From RUG13615 sp040307715 (GTDB lineage Bacteria; Bacillota; Clostridia; Peptostreptococcales; Anaerovoracaceae), in contig JAWRJC010000068.1 of assembly GCA_040307715.1 (NCBI GenBank), positions 1 through 23,649 on the forward strand: a stretch of 23,649 nucleotides of DNA. The letters are read 5' to 3'. Shown one piece after another: positions 1-7,196 of the stretch (position 1 is its first letter; each line of letters begins with the position of its first letter). The notes under the pieces were generated by a model. The model searched no databases. It was not told the origin of the DNA and saw only the letters and a program-made list of their open reading frames with translations. The translations under genes and the position numbers were made by a program.

Positions 1-617
1 TCGTCCAGGAATAGTCCGGCTTCCTCGATATCCGCAAGTGCGCCGCCGAGCTCCGTGACCGCTTTTTCAGCAGCCATCATCTCTTCTTCCGCGTCAGGCC
101 CTTTGAGCGCAATAAAGGAACCTTCGATCTTAACGAATGGCAGGCAGTACTCCGCCAGGACAGAAAGGTTCGCAACCGCTCTTGAGATGCAGAGGTCGAA
201 CTTTTCCCGGTACTGCTTCATCTGGCCTAGTTCCTCTGCGCGCCCATGGACGGTCGTGACGTTCTTGAGCCCGACCGCCTCCGCCATCTCCTGCACGATT
301 CGCATGCGCTTGGCAAGGGAATCCACAAGGGTGAACTGTTTCTCCGGGAAAAAGATAGCCAGAGGAATGCCCGGAAAACCGCCGCCCGTGCCTACATCGA
401 TGATGGTCTCCGCATCTTCGATCTCGTAGGTGTCGACCAGCGAAAGGGAGTCCAGATAGTGTTTTTCAACGAATTCAGCCGGCTGCGTGATCGAAGTCAG
501 GTTGACCTTTTCGTTCCATTCGAGAGTCATTTCCATATATTTACTGTACCGGGCAAGAAGCTTCGCGGCACGTTTCTCTCCGTATCTCTCTGTCAGGAAT
601 CTATTCAGTCTTTCCAT
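1..617 (-). CDS. rsmG: 16S rRNA (guanine-N7) methyltransferase RsmG, 3' part missing
   Basis: SAM-dependent methyltransferase that modifies a conserved guanine (G527 in E. coli numbering) of 16S rRNA; cytoplasmic. The reading frame opens with MERLNRFLTERYGEKRAAKL and stays open for 205 codons to the window edge, so roughly the last 30-40 residues of a ~240-residue family member are missing. The SAM-binding motif I DVGTGGGFPG is at residues 74-83, preceded by the family-typical WNEKVNLTSI (about 34-43) and HYLDSL (53-58). The ATG at 615-617 has a GAGGTGG Shine-Dalgarno six bases upstream, inside the end of mnmG; only one base separates the two genes, so they are almost certainly co-transcribed and possibly translationally coupled. 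Identification is by motif and by the classic mnmE-mnmG-rsmG order. Confidence 0.95.
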   Translation of the reverse strand, partial: MERLNRFLTERYGEKRAAKLLARYSKYMEMTLEWNEKVNLTSITQPAEFVEKHYLDSLSLVDTYEIEDAETIIDVGTGGGFPGIPLAIFFPEKQFTLVDSLAKRMRIVQEMAEAVGLKNVTTVHGRAEELGQMKQYREKFDLCISRAVANLSVLAEYCLPFVKIEGSFIALKGPDAEEEMMAAEKAVTELGGALADIEEAGLFLD

Positions 618-618
618 A

Positions 619-2520
619 TTATTCCACCTCGCTGTCTGCCTTTTTCTGCCTGCGGTACTGTTCCAGCCAGATGAGGAGCACCTGGATGTCGGCAGGCGAC
701 ACGCCGGAGATCCGCGACGCCATCCCAAGCGTCTTCGGCCGCATCGCATCGAGCTTTTGCGCTGCCTCAAGCCGCAGCCCTCTGATATCGGCGTAGCGGG
801 CATCCGGCGGCAGTTCGCGTTCCTCAAGCTTGCGAAACCGCTCGATCTGCTTGAGCTGCTTATCGATATACCCCTCGTATTTGATCTCCACCTCAGCCTG
901 CGCGATCTCGTGATCCGAAAGCGCAGGGCGGTCCGGATCCAGCTGCGCGATCGTCCGGTAGTCAAGACCCGGCCGTTTGATGAGCTCCGCCAGCGTGTAT
1001 TTGTTCTTCGCGGGCGGCATTCCGCGCTCTTCAAAGAAGCTGTCCAGCTGTCCCGGCAGCAGTTCGGTCGTCCGGAGCCGTTCGATCTCTTTATTGACGC
1101 GCTCCCGTTTCGCAAGGTACCGCTGGTACCGCTCTTCCGTTGCAAGACCTGCGTTGTAGCCTTTTTCCGTCAGGCGCACATCCGCATTGTCCTGCCGCAG
1201 CAGGATGCGGTATTCAGCGCGGGACGTCATGACACGATAGGGTTCGTTGGTTCCTTTCAGCACGAGATCGTCGATCAGCACGCCGATGTACGCCTCGTTC
1301 CTGGCAAGCACGAGCGGTTCTCTGCCCTGCAGCGCCAGCGCGCAGTTGATCCCCGCCATCAGTCCCTGTGCGGCCGCCTCTTCATACCCGGAACTGCCGT
1401 TGAACTGCCCGGCGCAATACAACCCGTCGAGCTCTTTATACCGCATGGTATGGTCGAGCGCCGTCGGGTCGATGCAGTCGTACTCGATCGCGTATGCAGG
1501 TCGTACGATCTCAATATTTTCAAGGCCTTCTATCGTTTCATAGAAGGCTTGCTGCACGTCTTCAGGCAGGGAGGAGGACATGCCCTGCAGGTACATTTCC
1601 TCCGTGTCCAACCCTTCCGGCTCAACAAAGAGCTGATGGCGCGGTTTGTCTGCGAACCGGTTGATTTTATCTTCAATAGAAGGGCAGTAGCGCGGACCGA
1701 CGCCTTCGATGTGCCCGCCGAAGAGGGCGGAACGATGGAAATTCTGCCGGATGATCTCGTGCGTACGTTCGTTCGTATAGGTCAGATAACAGGAGATCTG
1801 CTCCCGCTCGATAGCATCGTTCATAAAGGAGAAGGGGACGATCCGTTCGTCGCCCTTTTGCTCCTGCATCTTTGAAAAATCAAGGCTCGATGCCATCGCT
1901 CTTGCCGGCGTGCCCGTCTTGAACCGCCGCATCGGCAGGCCAAGCGCCCGCAGGTTTTCCGCCAGCGCGGTAGCTGGCGCCATGCCGTTCGGTCCGGATG
2001 CGTGCACGCTGTCGCCGATGAATACCTTGCCGCCAAGGAAGGTCCCCGTGCAGAGGATGACCGCCTTTGCCATGTAGGCAGCATGTGTAGCTGTCCGCAC
2101 GCCGGTGACGCGCGGCGGTTCTACGATCAGTTCGGTCACTTCCGCCTGTTTCAGGAACAGCCCCTCCTGCTGTTCAATGGTTTTCTTCATCTCCGCGTGA
2201 TAGCGGTGCTTGTCCGCCTGGGCACGCAAAGAGTGGACCGCCGGGCCCTTGGACATATTGAGCATGCGGGACTGGATCAAGGTCTTGTCAATGTTGAGAC
2301 CCATCTGTCCGCCAAGCGCATCGATTTCGCGCACGAGATGGCCTTTGCCGGTGCCACCGATCGCTGGGTTGCACGGCATCATAGCCAGCGAGGTGAGATC
2401 CGTCGCCAGCATCAGTGTCCGCTGCCCCATCCTGGCACAGGCAAGCGCCGCTTCACAGCCGGCATGTCCTGCGCCGACCACGATGACATCATAGGTTCCG
2501 AGTACGTATTCTTCTGCCAT
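619..2520 (-). CDS. mnmG: tRNA uridine-5-carboxymethylaminomethyl(34) synthesis enzyme MnmG (GidA)
   Basis: FAD-dependent partner of MnmE; the complex installs the (carboxymethyl)aminomethyl group on C5 of wobble uridine 34 in certain tRNAs, using methylene-tetrahydrofolate. The 633-residue length is normal for the family. The N-terminal FAD-binding Rossmann motif VIVVGAGHAGCEAA is at about residues 12-25, followed by the conserved MPCNPAIGGTGKGHLVREID. The C-terminal helical region, used for MnmE and tRNA contact, ends with GMASRISGVSPADIQVLLIW. The ATG start has only a weak purine stretch upstream (AAAGAAAGA). It lies 119 bp downstream of mnmE; that gap holds a 7-bp hairpin (2563-2569 with 2578-2584) without a T tract, so I see no terminator and expect read-through from mnmE. 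Confidence 0.97.
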   Translation of the reverse strand: MAEEYVLGTYDVIVVGAGHAGCEAALACARMGQRTLMLATDLTSLAMMPCNPAIGGTGKGHLVREIDALGGQMGLNIDKTLIQSRMLNMSKGPAVHSLRAQADKHRYHAEMKKTIEQQEGLFLKQAEVTELIVEPPRVTGVRTATHAAYMAKAVILCTGTFLGGKVFIGDSVHASGPNGMAPATALAENLRALGLPMRRFKTGTPARAMASSLDFSKMQEQKGDERIVPFSFMNDAIEREQISCYLTYTNERTHEIIRQNFHRSALFGGHIEGVGPRYCPSIEDKINRFADKPRHQLFVEPEGLDTEEMYLQGMSSSLPEDVQQAFYETIEGLENIEIVRPAYAIEYDCIDPTALDHTMRYKELDGLYCAGQFNGSSGYEEAAAQGLMAGINCALALQGREPLVLARNEAYIGVLIDDLVLKGTNEPYRVMTSRAEYRILLRQDNADVRLTEKGYNAGLATEERYQRYLAKRERVNKEIERLRTTELLPGQLDSFFEERGMPPAKNKYTLAELIKRPGLDYRTIAQLDPDRPALSDHEIAQAEVEIKYEGYIDKQLKQIERFRKLEERELPPDARYADIRGLRLEAAQKLDAMRPKTLGMASRISGVSPADIQVLLIWLEQYRRQKKADSEVE

Positions 2521-2639
2521 TAAAATCTTTCTTTTCGTTGGAATTGCAATATTTCTAAGTTATATATCGCCTATTGCCGATATACGTTTTATCGCCCGTT
2601 CTGTCTTCTCCGGCCAAAGAACAGCCCCTTTTGTGATCC

Positions 2640-4130
2640 TTATTTTCCGAGGCAGAACCGCGCGAACACTTCGTCCACGATATCCCCGCCGACCTCTTCG
2701 CCGATGATCTCTCCGAGCGCCGCATACGCGCCGCGCACATCGATCTCGATCAGATCAAGCGGTTCCCCTTCATCCGTTCTTTCCTTTGCATCGACAAGAC
2801 TGGCAAGCGCCGCCGTGATCAACGCCTCATGCCGCGCACCGGTGATCATGACCTGGTCTTTCTGTTTGACAGAACCGCTGTAGACCATTCCGCGCACGAG
2901 CTCCTCCAGCATCTCTGAAACGCGTCCTTCATCCGCCGCGCCGGTCGCGAGCTGTGTACGTATGATCCGCATCCCCGGGAGCAGTTCTGCAGCCGCTTCC
3001 TCTCCAAGCGTGTCGCCGAGGTCCTGCTTGTTCAAAAGAAGAACGGTCTTCTTGCCGGTCTCACGCAGCATCGCCGCGATCTCCCTGTCTTCCTCCGTCA
3101 GCTTATCGCTGCCGTCGATCACGAAGAACACGAGGTCCGCCTGCTGCACGGACTCCCGGCTGCGCTTTATGCCAATCTGCTCGATCTCATCGCTGGTCTC
3201 CCGGATGCCGGCTGTATCCATGATCCGCACGGGGATGCCGCCGAGGTCGATGGTCTCTGTGATCGTATCCCTCGTCGTGCCCGGCACATGCGTGACGATC
3301 GCTCTTTCCGTCCCGGTCAGCGCATTCAAAAGAGAGGACTTTCCTACATTCGGCCGCCCGACGATCGAGACCTTCAGTCCATCCTTGAGCATGCGGCCCG
3401 TGTCCGCTGTATCCTTCAGCTGCTGCACACGCCCGATCAGATCTGCAAGAGAATCGCTCAGCTTGCTGTATACGACTTCTTCGATATCCTCATCCGGATA
3501 GTCCATATTGACCGCCATATCGACAAGGATATCCATCAAATCGGCCCTAAGCTCCCGGATCCGCGCTGACAGACGGCCGGTGAGCTGCGACGCGGCTGCG
3601 GACAACGACCCGTCCGTTTCCGCTTCGATCATATCCATGACCGCTTCCGCCTGCGACAGATCGAGCCTGCCGCCGAGGAAAGCACGCCTTGTAAATTCGC
3701 CCGGCTCTGCCATCCGTGCGCCGTGGGAAAGCGCGAGCGCCAGGATCCGGCGCAGCGCCGCCACACTACCGTGCCCGTTGATCTCCACGACGTCTTCACA
3801 GGTATATGTGTGCGGTCCTTTCATATAAACAGCCAACACTTCGTCGACGATCTCTCCGGTTTCCGGGTCCGCGATATGCCCGTAGTACATATGGCGGTCT
3901 TCCAATGCAGGCAGGTCCGCAGATGTTGCGTTTCCTATCGCATCGGTATTAGACGATGTAACATTCTGCGCGTTGGTCAACGCCTGCGGCCGCCCTCTTC
4001 GGAACAGCTTTTGCAGCACAGAAAGAGCCTCGGGGCCGCTGATACGGACGATCCCGATGCCGCCTTCGCCATACGCGGTAGACACCGCAGCGATCGTATC
4101 ATCTTGACTGTAGAGCACCTGATTTGCCAT
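2640..4130 (-). CDS. mnmE: tRNA modification GTPase MnmE (TrmE)
   Basis: GTPase that works with MnmG in wobble-uridine modification. The N-terminal folate-binding/dimerisation domain starts DTIAAVSTAYGEGGIGIVRISG (residues 11-32 region). The central G domain has G1 GRPNVGKSS (258-266), G3 DTAG (305-308) and G4 NKQD (367-370). The C-terminal FCLGK keeps the catalytic cysteine (C493). At 496 residues it is about 35 longer than usual. The excess sits near residues 49-77, a Ser/Thr/Asn/Ala-rich stretch (containing NVTSSNTDAIGNATS) between the first strands and the conserved YYGHI motif; it looks like a loop insertion. The usual EINCHGG reads EINGHGS. The start is fixed by family alignment; no convincing Shine-Dalgarno is visible. 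It is the first gene of mnmE-mnmG-rsmG, after a 409-bp gap. Confidence 0.97.
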   Translation of the reverse strand: MANQVLYSQDDTIAAVSTAYGEGGIGIVRISGPEALSVLQKLFRRGRPQALTNAQNVTSSNTDAIGNATSADLPALEDRHMYYGHIADPETGEIVDEVLAVYMKGPHTYTCEDVVEINGHGSVAALRRILALALSHGARMAEPGEFTRRAFLGGRLDLSQAEAVMDMIEAETDGSLSAAASQLTGRLSARIRELRADLMDILVDMAVNMDYPDEDIEEVVYSKLSDSLADLIGRVQQLKDTADTGRMLKDGLKVSIVGRPNVGKSSLLNALTGTERAIVTHVPGTTRDTITETIDLGGIPVRIMDTAGIRETSDEIEQIGIKRSRESVQQADLVFFVIDGSDKLTEEDREIAAMLRETGKKTVLLLNKQDLGDTLGEEAAAELLPGMRIIRTQLATGAADEGRVSEMLEELVRGMVYSGSVKQKDQVMITGARHEALITAALASLVDAKERTDEGEPLDLIEIDVRGAYAALGEIIGEEVGGDIVDEVFARFCLGK

Positions 4131-4179
4131 ATACTTTTGTTAAATAAACTAAATCCACTACTTTTACGTACTTAATATA

Positions 4180-4209
4180 AAAATACGCCTATGTACGTAA
4201 AGTTTTCAA
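4180..4209 (-). promoter_or_regulatory. candidate mnmE promoter
   Basis: On the minus strand a TTGAAA (4204-4209) is followed 18 bases later by TATTTT (4180-4185), about 50 bp upstream of the mnmE ATG. An overlapping alternative is a second TTGAAA 17 bp from TACATA. jag ends in a strong terminator further upstream, so mnmE needs its own promoter in this gap. AAGTACGTAAA-like boxes lie between the -35 and -10 elements and just downstream of the -10. Motif-based only. Confidence 0.4.
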
Positions 4210-4229
4210 CGTTTTCAAGCACCTGCTAC

Positions 4230-4249
4230 AATGAAAAGGCCTTTTCATT
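4230..4249. repeat. 20-bp perfect palindrome in the jag-mnmE gap
   Basis: AATGAAAAGG followed directly by its reverse complement, with no spacer. It lies between the two pairs of TACGTA boxes. It lacks a loop and T tract, so it is not a normal terminator; a protein-binding site is more likely than a hairpin. Confidence 0.55.
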
Positions 4250-4337
4250 TCACTTATGGATACAAATCGTTGAAAAAAGTACGTACTTGTGCCTCGCTAG
4301 GATGGAAGTACGTAAACGCTTCCTTTTCATGCACCTT

Positions 4338-4424
4338 CATGCAACCTATTTGATCGCTGCGAATCATGCAATCTATTTGATCGCTGCGCATCATGCAACC
4401 TATTTGAATTTGATCGCTGCGCAG
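4338..4424. repeat. 27-bp tandem repeat, three units
   Basis: Three head-to-tail units: 4338-4364, 4365-4391 and 4392-4424. Each begins CATGCAAYCTATTTGA and ends TGATCGCTGCGMA. Units 1 and 2 are 27 bp; unit 3 is 33 bp because of a 6-bp insertion. A partial copy (CATGCACCTT) precedes unit 1. Unit lengths are all multiples of three, so open frames exist on both strands across the array, but no credible gene start is linked to them. Together with the boxes, palindrome and jag terminator this accounts for most of the 409-bp gap 4131-4539. Confidence 0.8.
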
Positions 4425-4501
4425 AGTGTTCCCGCGCGGAACGTTATTTCCGCGAAATATCCGCGAAAGGATCTCTGCGACAGGTTCTCCATTCACTCTG
4501 A

Positions 4502-4528
4502 CAAAAAGACCCGTGTTTCCACGGGCCT
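4502..4528 (-). terminator. intrinsic terminator after jag
   Basis: On the minus strand: a GCCCGTG stem, GAAA tetraloop and CACGGGT stem, followed by CTTTTT. It lies 12 bp past the jag stop and ends the rpmH-rnpA-yidD-yidC-jag unit. Confidence 0.88.
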
Positions 4529-4539
4529 TGTGTTCGATC

Positions 4540-5577
4540 CTATTTGCGCTCGATGATGACCCTTCTGTAAGGCTCTTCCCCTTCGCTCTTGGTCGTCACC
4601 TCTTCGCTCTTGTGGAGCGTTGCGTGGATGACCATTCTCTCGTAGGGATTCATGGGCTCCAGACGTACCGGGCGGCCGGTGCGGAGGACCTTTGTCCCCA
4701 GCCGGATGGCCAGCTGCTGGAGTGTCTTCTCTCTCTTCGCTCTGTAGTTCTCCGCGTCGACAACGACACGCACGTACTTGTTGTGGTCCTTGTTGACCAC
4801 GAGGCTGGTCAGGTACTGGATCGCGTCCAGCGTCTGGCCGCGCTTGCCGATGATGGCGCCCGCGTCCTTGCCTTCCAGGTTGATGTACATGTATTCTTCG
4901 TTCGCCTGCGCGGTGATCGTCAGGTCAAGCCCCATATTTTCGGTGGTTTCCTTGAGGAAATCCAGCGCTTCGTGCGCCTCGACCGGGATCAGATCATCCG
5001 GACGGATGGAGATCGCTTCGGTGTTGACGTTGGTCAGGGCTGCATCGGACTTGCCGCCGCGGTTTCTTCTTCTGTCACGGTCTCTGCCGCGTCCGCCGTC
5101 TCTTTCTCTGCGGCCGCCGGATCTGCCGCTGCTTTGCGCCTGCGGCTTCTTTTCGCCTTTGGAACGCAGATCGATGACGCCGTATTCCGGACGCTTGTAG
5201 CCGGCGCCAAACGGAGAAGCTTCTTCTTCAGCTGCCTTCTTTTCTTCAGCGGGTGCTTCTTCTGCTTCTTTTTCCGCCTCGGGTGCGGGTTCTTCCGCCT
5301 TTGCGGCCGGTGCTTCTTCTTTGGGCGCTTCTTCTTTCTTCACGCCGCTCACTTCCGCGCGGACTTCTTCGAATGCCGCGTCACCGTCCGTCTTCTCGAC
5401 GCTGGTGCCCTTCTTCGTAACGCGCACCAGGCCGGGCTTTCTGCCAAGACCGAGGATCCCCTTGGTCGGCTCTTCCAGTACTTCTACATCGACTTCATCG
5501 ATGGTAAGCTTGAGGTCCTTCAGCGCGAGCTCAACGGCTTCGTCGACGCTGTTGCCCCATTTTTCCGAGTAGTCCAT
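4540..5577 (-). CDS. jag: KH/R3H RNA-binding protein Jag (KhpB/EloR)
   Basis: RNA-binding protein associated in Firmicutes with YidC and with control of cell elongation, usually acting with the small KH protein KhpA. Domains in order: Jag_N (residues 1 to about 53, ending KGILGLGRKPGLVRV); a long acidic Ala/Glu-rich linker (about 58-130, with repeated EEAPKEEAPAA-type sequence); a basic Arg/Gly/Asp-rich stretch (about 145-180, GGRGRDRDRRRNRGG); a KH domain with GAIIGKRGQTLDAIQYL; and a C-terminal R3H domain (LEPMNPYERMVIHATL, with the R-x3-H pattern). The 345-residue length exceeds the usual 200-300 because of the linkers. The ATG lies two bases after the yidC stop, so the pair is probably translationally coupled; the Shine-Dalgarno GGAAAGAAG lies within the end of yidC. 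A terminator follows immediately. Confidence 0.93.
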   Translation of the reverse strand: MDYSEKWGNSVDEAVELALKDLKLTIDEVDVEVLEEPTKGILGLGRKPGLVRVTKKGTSVEKTDGDAAFEEVRAEVSGVKKEEAPKEEAPAAKAEEPAPEAEKEAEEAPAEEKKAAEEEASPFGAGYKRPEYGVIDLRSKGEKKPQAQSSGRSGGRRERDGGRGRDRDRRRNRGGKSDAALTNVNTEAISIRPDDLIPVEAHEALDFLKETTENMGLDLTITAQANEEYMYINLEGKDAGAIIGKRGQTLDAIQYLTSLVVNKDHNKYVRVVVDAENYRAKREKTLQQLAIRLGTKVLRTGRPVRLEPMNPYERMVIHATLHKSEEVTTKSEGEEPYRRVIIERK

Positions 5578-5579
5578 GG

Positions 5580-6296
5580 TTACTTCTTTCCTTTCTTCCT
5601 GCTCTTCTGTTCTCCTTTGATCTGTTCACGGATCTTCCTGAACCGCAGGTTGAAGAAGATCTGGATAACCTGGCTGAAGAACCAGTAGATCGCAAGACCG
5701 GCCGGATAGGAACGCGCCATCAGAACGATCATGACCGGGAAGATGTACTTCATGGTCTTCATCATGCCTTCTGCGCCGCCCATGCCAGGTGCGGTCGGTG
5801 CCCCCATGGCCCCGTTGCTCTGGGACATGGAGAACGAGAAATACGTCGCGATGCCTGCGCCGATCGGCAGGATCCACTTATCCGGCTGCGCGAGGTCAGC
5901 GATCCAGAGGAAACTGGAATGGACCGCGAACAGCATGTCGGAACTAGACCCAAGATACTGGATCGGGTTGCGCAGCAGCGCGAACAGACCGAAGATGACG
6001 ATCATCTGCACGATCATCGGCAGACAACCGCCGGCAGGGTTGAAGTGTTCTTCTTTATAAAGCTCCGCCATTTTGGCGTTGAGCATTTCTTTGTCGTTGG
6101 CGTACTTCCTCTGGATTTCCTGCATCTTCGGCTGGATCGAGGACATATTCGCCGTGGACTTGATCTGTTTGGCGTAGAGCGGGTACAGCGCCATCTTGAT
6201 GATCAGCGTCAGCAGCACCAGGGTGATGCCGTAGTTGCCGATGAAGCCGTACATCCAGGTCAGAAGAAGTCCGATAGGTTTAGCTAAAAAACCCAA
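5580..6296 (-). CDS. yidC: membrane protein insertase YidC/OxaI family
   Basis: Membrane insertase that inserts and folds membrane proteins alone or with SecYEG. Visible family features: first transmembrane segment GITLVLLTLIIKMALYPLYAKQIKS, a cytoplasmic coiled hairpin (IQPKMQEIQRKYANDKEMLNAKMAELYKE), then FNPAGGCLPMIVQMIVIFGLFALL and further hydrophobic segments, ending in a basic tail (KGEQKSRKKGKK). The length near 240 is typical of short clostridial YidC; there is no lipoprotein signal peptide. The groove residue that is Arg in B. subtilis SpoIIIJ aligns with Lys here. Start choice: a GTG at 6303-6305 (241 residues) directly abuts the Shine-Dalgarno AAGGAG, whereas the TTG at 6294-6296 lies 8 bases from it (238 residues), so I prefer TTG. 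jag follows after two bases. Confidence 0.93.
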   Translation of the reverse strand: MGFLAKPIGLLLTWMYGFIGNYGITLVLLTLIIKMALYPLYAKQIKSTANMSSIQPKMQEIQRKYANDKEMLNAKMAELYKEEHFNPAGGCLPMIVQMIVIFGLFALLRNPIQYLGSSSDMLFAVHSSFLWIADLAQPDKWILPIGAGIATYFSFSMSQSNGAMGAPTAPGMGGAEGMMKTMKYIFPVMIVLMARSYPAGLAIYWFFSQVIQIFFNLRFRKIREQIKGEQKSRKKGKK

Positions 6297-6353
6297 TAGA
6301 TTCACTCCTTTCTTATAGGGAGCTGGAAAACAAGAGTATCAAAAAGGCACGGA

Positions 6354-6563
6354 TCAGGGCACCGGGTCGTAACCGCCCGGATTGCCCGGATGGCACCTGA
6401 GGATCCTCTTTATCCCCAGATAACTGCCTTTAAAAAATCCGTACTTTTGCAGTGCCTGTATGAAATACGCGGAACAAGTCGGATAGAACCTGCACGTAGG
6501 CGGGAACAGAGGCGAGATGAATCGCTGATATCCACGGATCAAAAAGATGAGAATGTGTTTCAT
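6354..6563 (-). CDS. yidD: membrane protein insertion efficiency factor YidD
   Basis: Small membrane-associated protein (69 residues, normal length) encoded between rnpA and yidC in very many bacteria and thought to assist YidC-dependent insertion. The amphipathic N-terminus MKHILIFLIRGYQRFISPLFPP is followed by the conserved CRFYPTCSAY cysteine motif, KGSYLGIKRILRCHP and the terminal GGYDPVP. The ATG overlaps the rnpA stop by 4 bp (ATGA), indicating translational coupling. yidC starts about 57 bp downstream with its own Shine-Dalgarno. Confidence 0.97.
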   Translation of the reverse strand: MKHILIFLIRGYQRFISPLFPPTCRFYPTCSAYFIQALQKYGFFKGSYLGIKRILRCHPGNPGGYDPVP

Positions 6564-6928
6564 TGCTTCACCTTATTATCTGCCGGCTTCCTGCTGTCTT
6601 TCCGAAGACCGGCGCGCCGGACTGCGGATTCCATTGATCGCTGCACCTCACCGCACTTTTTGCCTTCGATCGTATTCCTCGCGATGAAGATCACGTCGTA
6701 TCCGGAAGGGATCGGCTGCATCAGCCGGTAGCTTTCCTTCATGAGCCGTCTGGCCCGGTTGCGCATGACCGCGTTGCCCACTTTCTTGCTGGCAAGGAAT
6801 CCGGTCCTGGTGTACGGCAGTCCGTTCTTCTTATAGAAGATCACGACATACCGGTCCCCGACCGACTTGCCCCTGTTATAAACCGCGCCGAATTCGCGGC
6901 TGCCTGTGAGCACTTCTCTTTTGCGCAT
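6560..6928 (-). CDS. rnpA: ribonuclease P protein component
   Basis: Basic protein cofactor of RNase P, which matures tRNA 5' ends together with the M1 RNA (not in this window). 122 residues, normal length. Starts MRKREVLTGSREFGAVYNRGKS; the conserved RNR signature is VGNAVMRNRARRLMKE, followed by DVIFIARNTI. The C-terminal tail SRKPADNKVKQ is basic and variable. It lies 28 bp after rpmH and overlaps yidD by 4 bp. Confidence 0.97.
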   Translation of the reverse strand: MRKREVLTGSREFGAVYNRGKSVGDRYVVIFYKKNGLPYTRTGFLASKKVGNAVMRNRARRLMKESYRLMQPIPSGYDVIFIARNTIEGKKCGEVQRSMESAVRRAGLRKDSRKPADNKVKQ

Positions 6929-6956
6929 ACATGTACCGCAAAAAACGGACGTCTGC

Positions 6957-7091
6957 TTACGCGGACAGTCTCTTTCTGCCTCTTGCTCTTCTGTTCTTCA
7001 GAATGTTGCGGCCGCTTCTGGTCTTCATTCTCTTACGGAAGCCGTGTTCCTTTTTTCTCTGCCGTGTCTTGGGCTGAAAAGTCATTTTCAT
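6957..7091 (-). CDS. rpmH: 50S ribosomal protein L34
   Basis: The 44-codon frame reads MKMTFQPKTRQRKKEHGFRK and continues with R-M-K-T-R-S-G-R-N-I-L-K-N-R-R-A-R-G-R-K-R-L-S-A, then a TAA stop at 6957-6959. This is full-length L34, a component of the large ribosomal subunit. An AGGAGG Shine-Dalgarno sits nine bases before the ATG at 7089-7091; starting at the internal Met3 would weaken that spacing. It is the first gene left of the origin and is driven by the promoter at 7168-7196. Confidence 0.97.
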   Translation of the reverse strand: MKMTFQPKTRQRKKEHGFRKRMKTRSGRNILKNRRARGRKRLSA

Positions 7092-7167
7092 AATGTATTT
7101 CCTCCTATGATGTTGATAGTTTTCCGTGCGGATCTAAATTCCAAACCGCACATACATACGCCAAATT

Positions 7168-7196
7168 AGTATACTGGCCGAAGGTTGAAAAGTCAA
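7168..7196 (-). promoter_or_regulatory. rpmH: sigma-A type promoter for the rpmH-rnpA-yidD-yidC-jag unit
   Basis: On the minus strand TTGACT (7191-7196), exactly 17 bp, then TATACT (7168-7173). It lies about 75 bp upstream of the rpmH ATG. This is a near-consensus housekeeping promoter, as expected for a ribosomal protein gene. Confidence 0.82.

Larger units (their letters stand above)
4163..4318. promoter_or_regulatory. four AAGTACGTAAA-like boxes in two equally spaced pairs (possible operator)
   Basis: The core TACGTA occurs at 4165-4170, 4194-4199, 4280-4285 and 4309-4314. Distances are 29, 86 and 29 bp. In both pairs the left member reads (on the minus strand) AAGTACGTA and the right member reads GTACGTAAA on the plus strand, so each pair is an inverted repeat of about nine bases; the third box is itself a 12-bp palindrome (4277-4288). 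The first pair brackets the candidate mnmE promoter. The regular spacing suggests a dimeric DNA-binding protein. No regulator is identified, and I did not see the motif in the other intergenic regions. Confidence 0.4.

Noticed and set aside
4338..4424. The 27-bp repeats as a small CRISPR array
   Set aside because: Units are contiguous with no unique spacers, and no cas gene is nearby.
4254..4496. An 80-codon minus-strand frame between the jag terminator and mnmE
   Set aside because: GTG start without a Shine-Dalgarno, starts right after the terminator, and consists largely of the 27-bp repeats. Kept as a finding about the repeats, not as a gene.
4191..4556. A 121-codon plus-strand frame over the same repeats
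   Set aside because: Runs into the 3' end of jag on the opposite strand, starts inside a TACGTA box, no ribosome-binding site, no recognisable domain.
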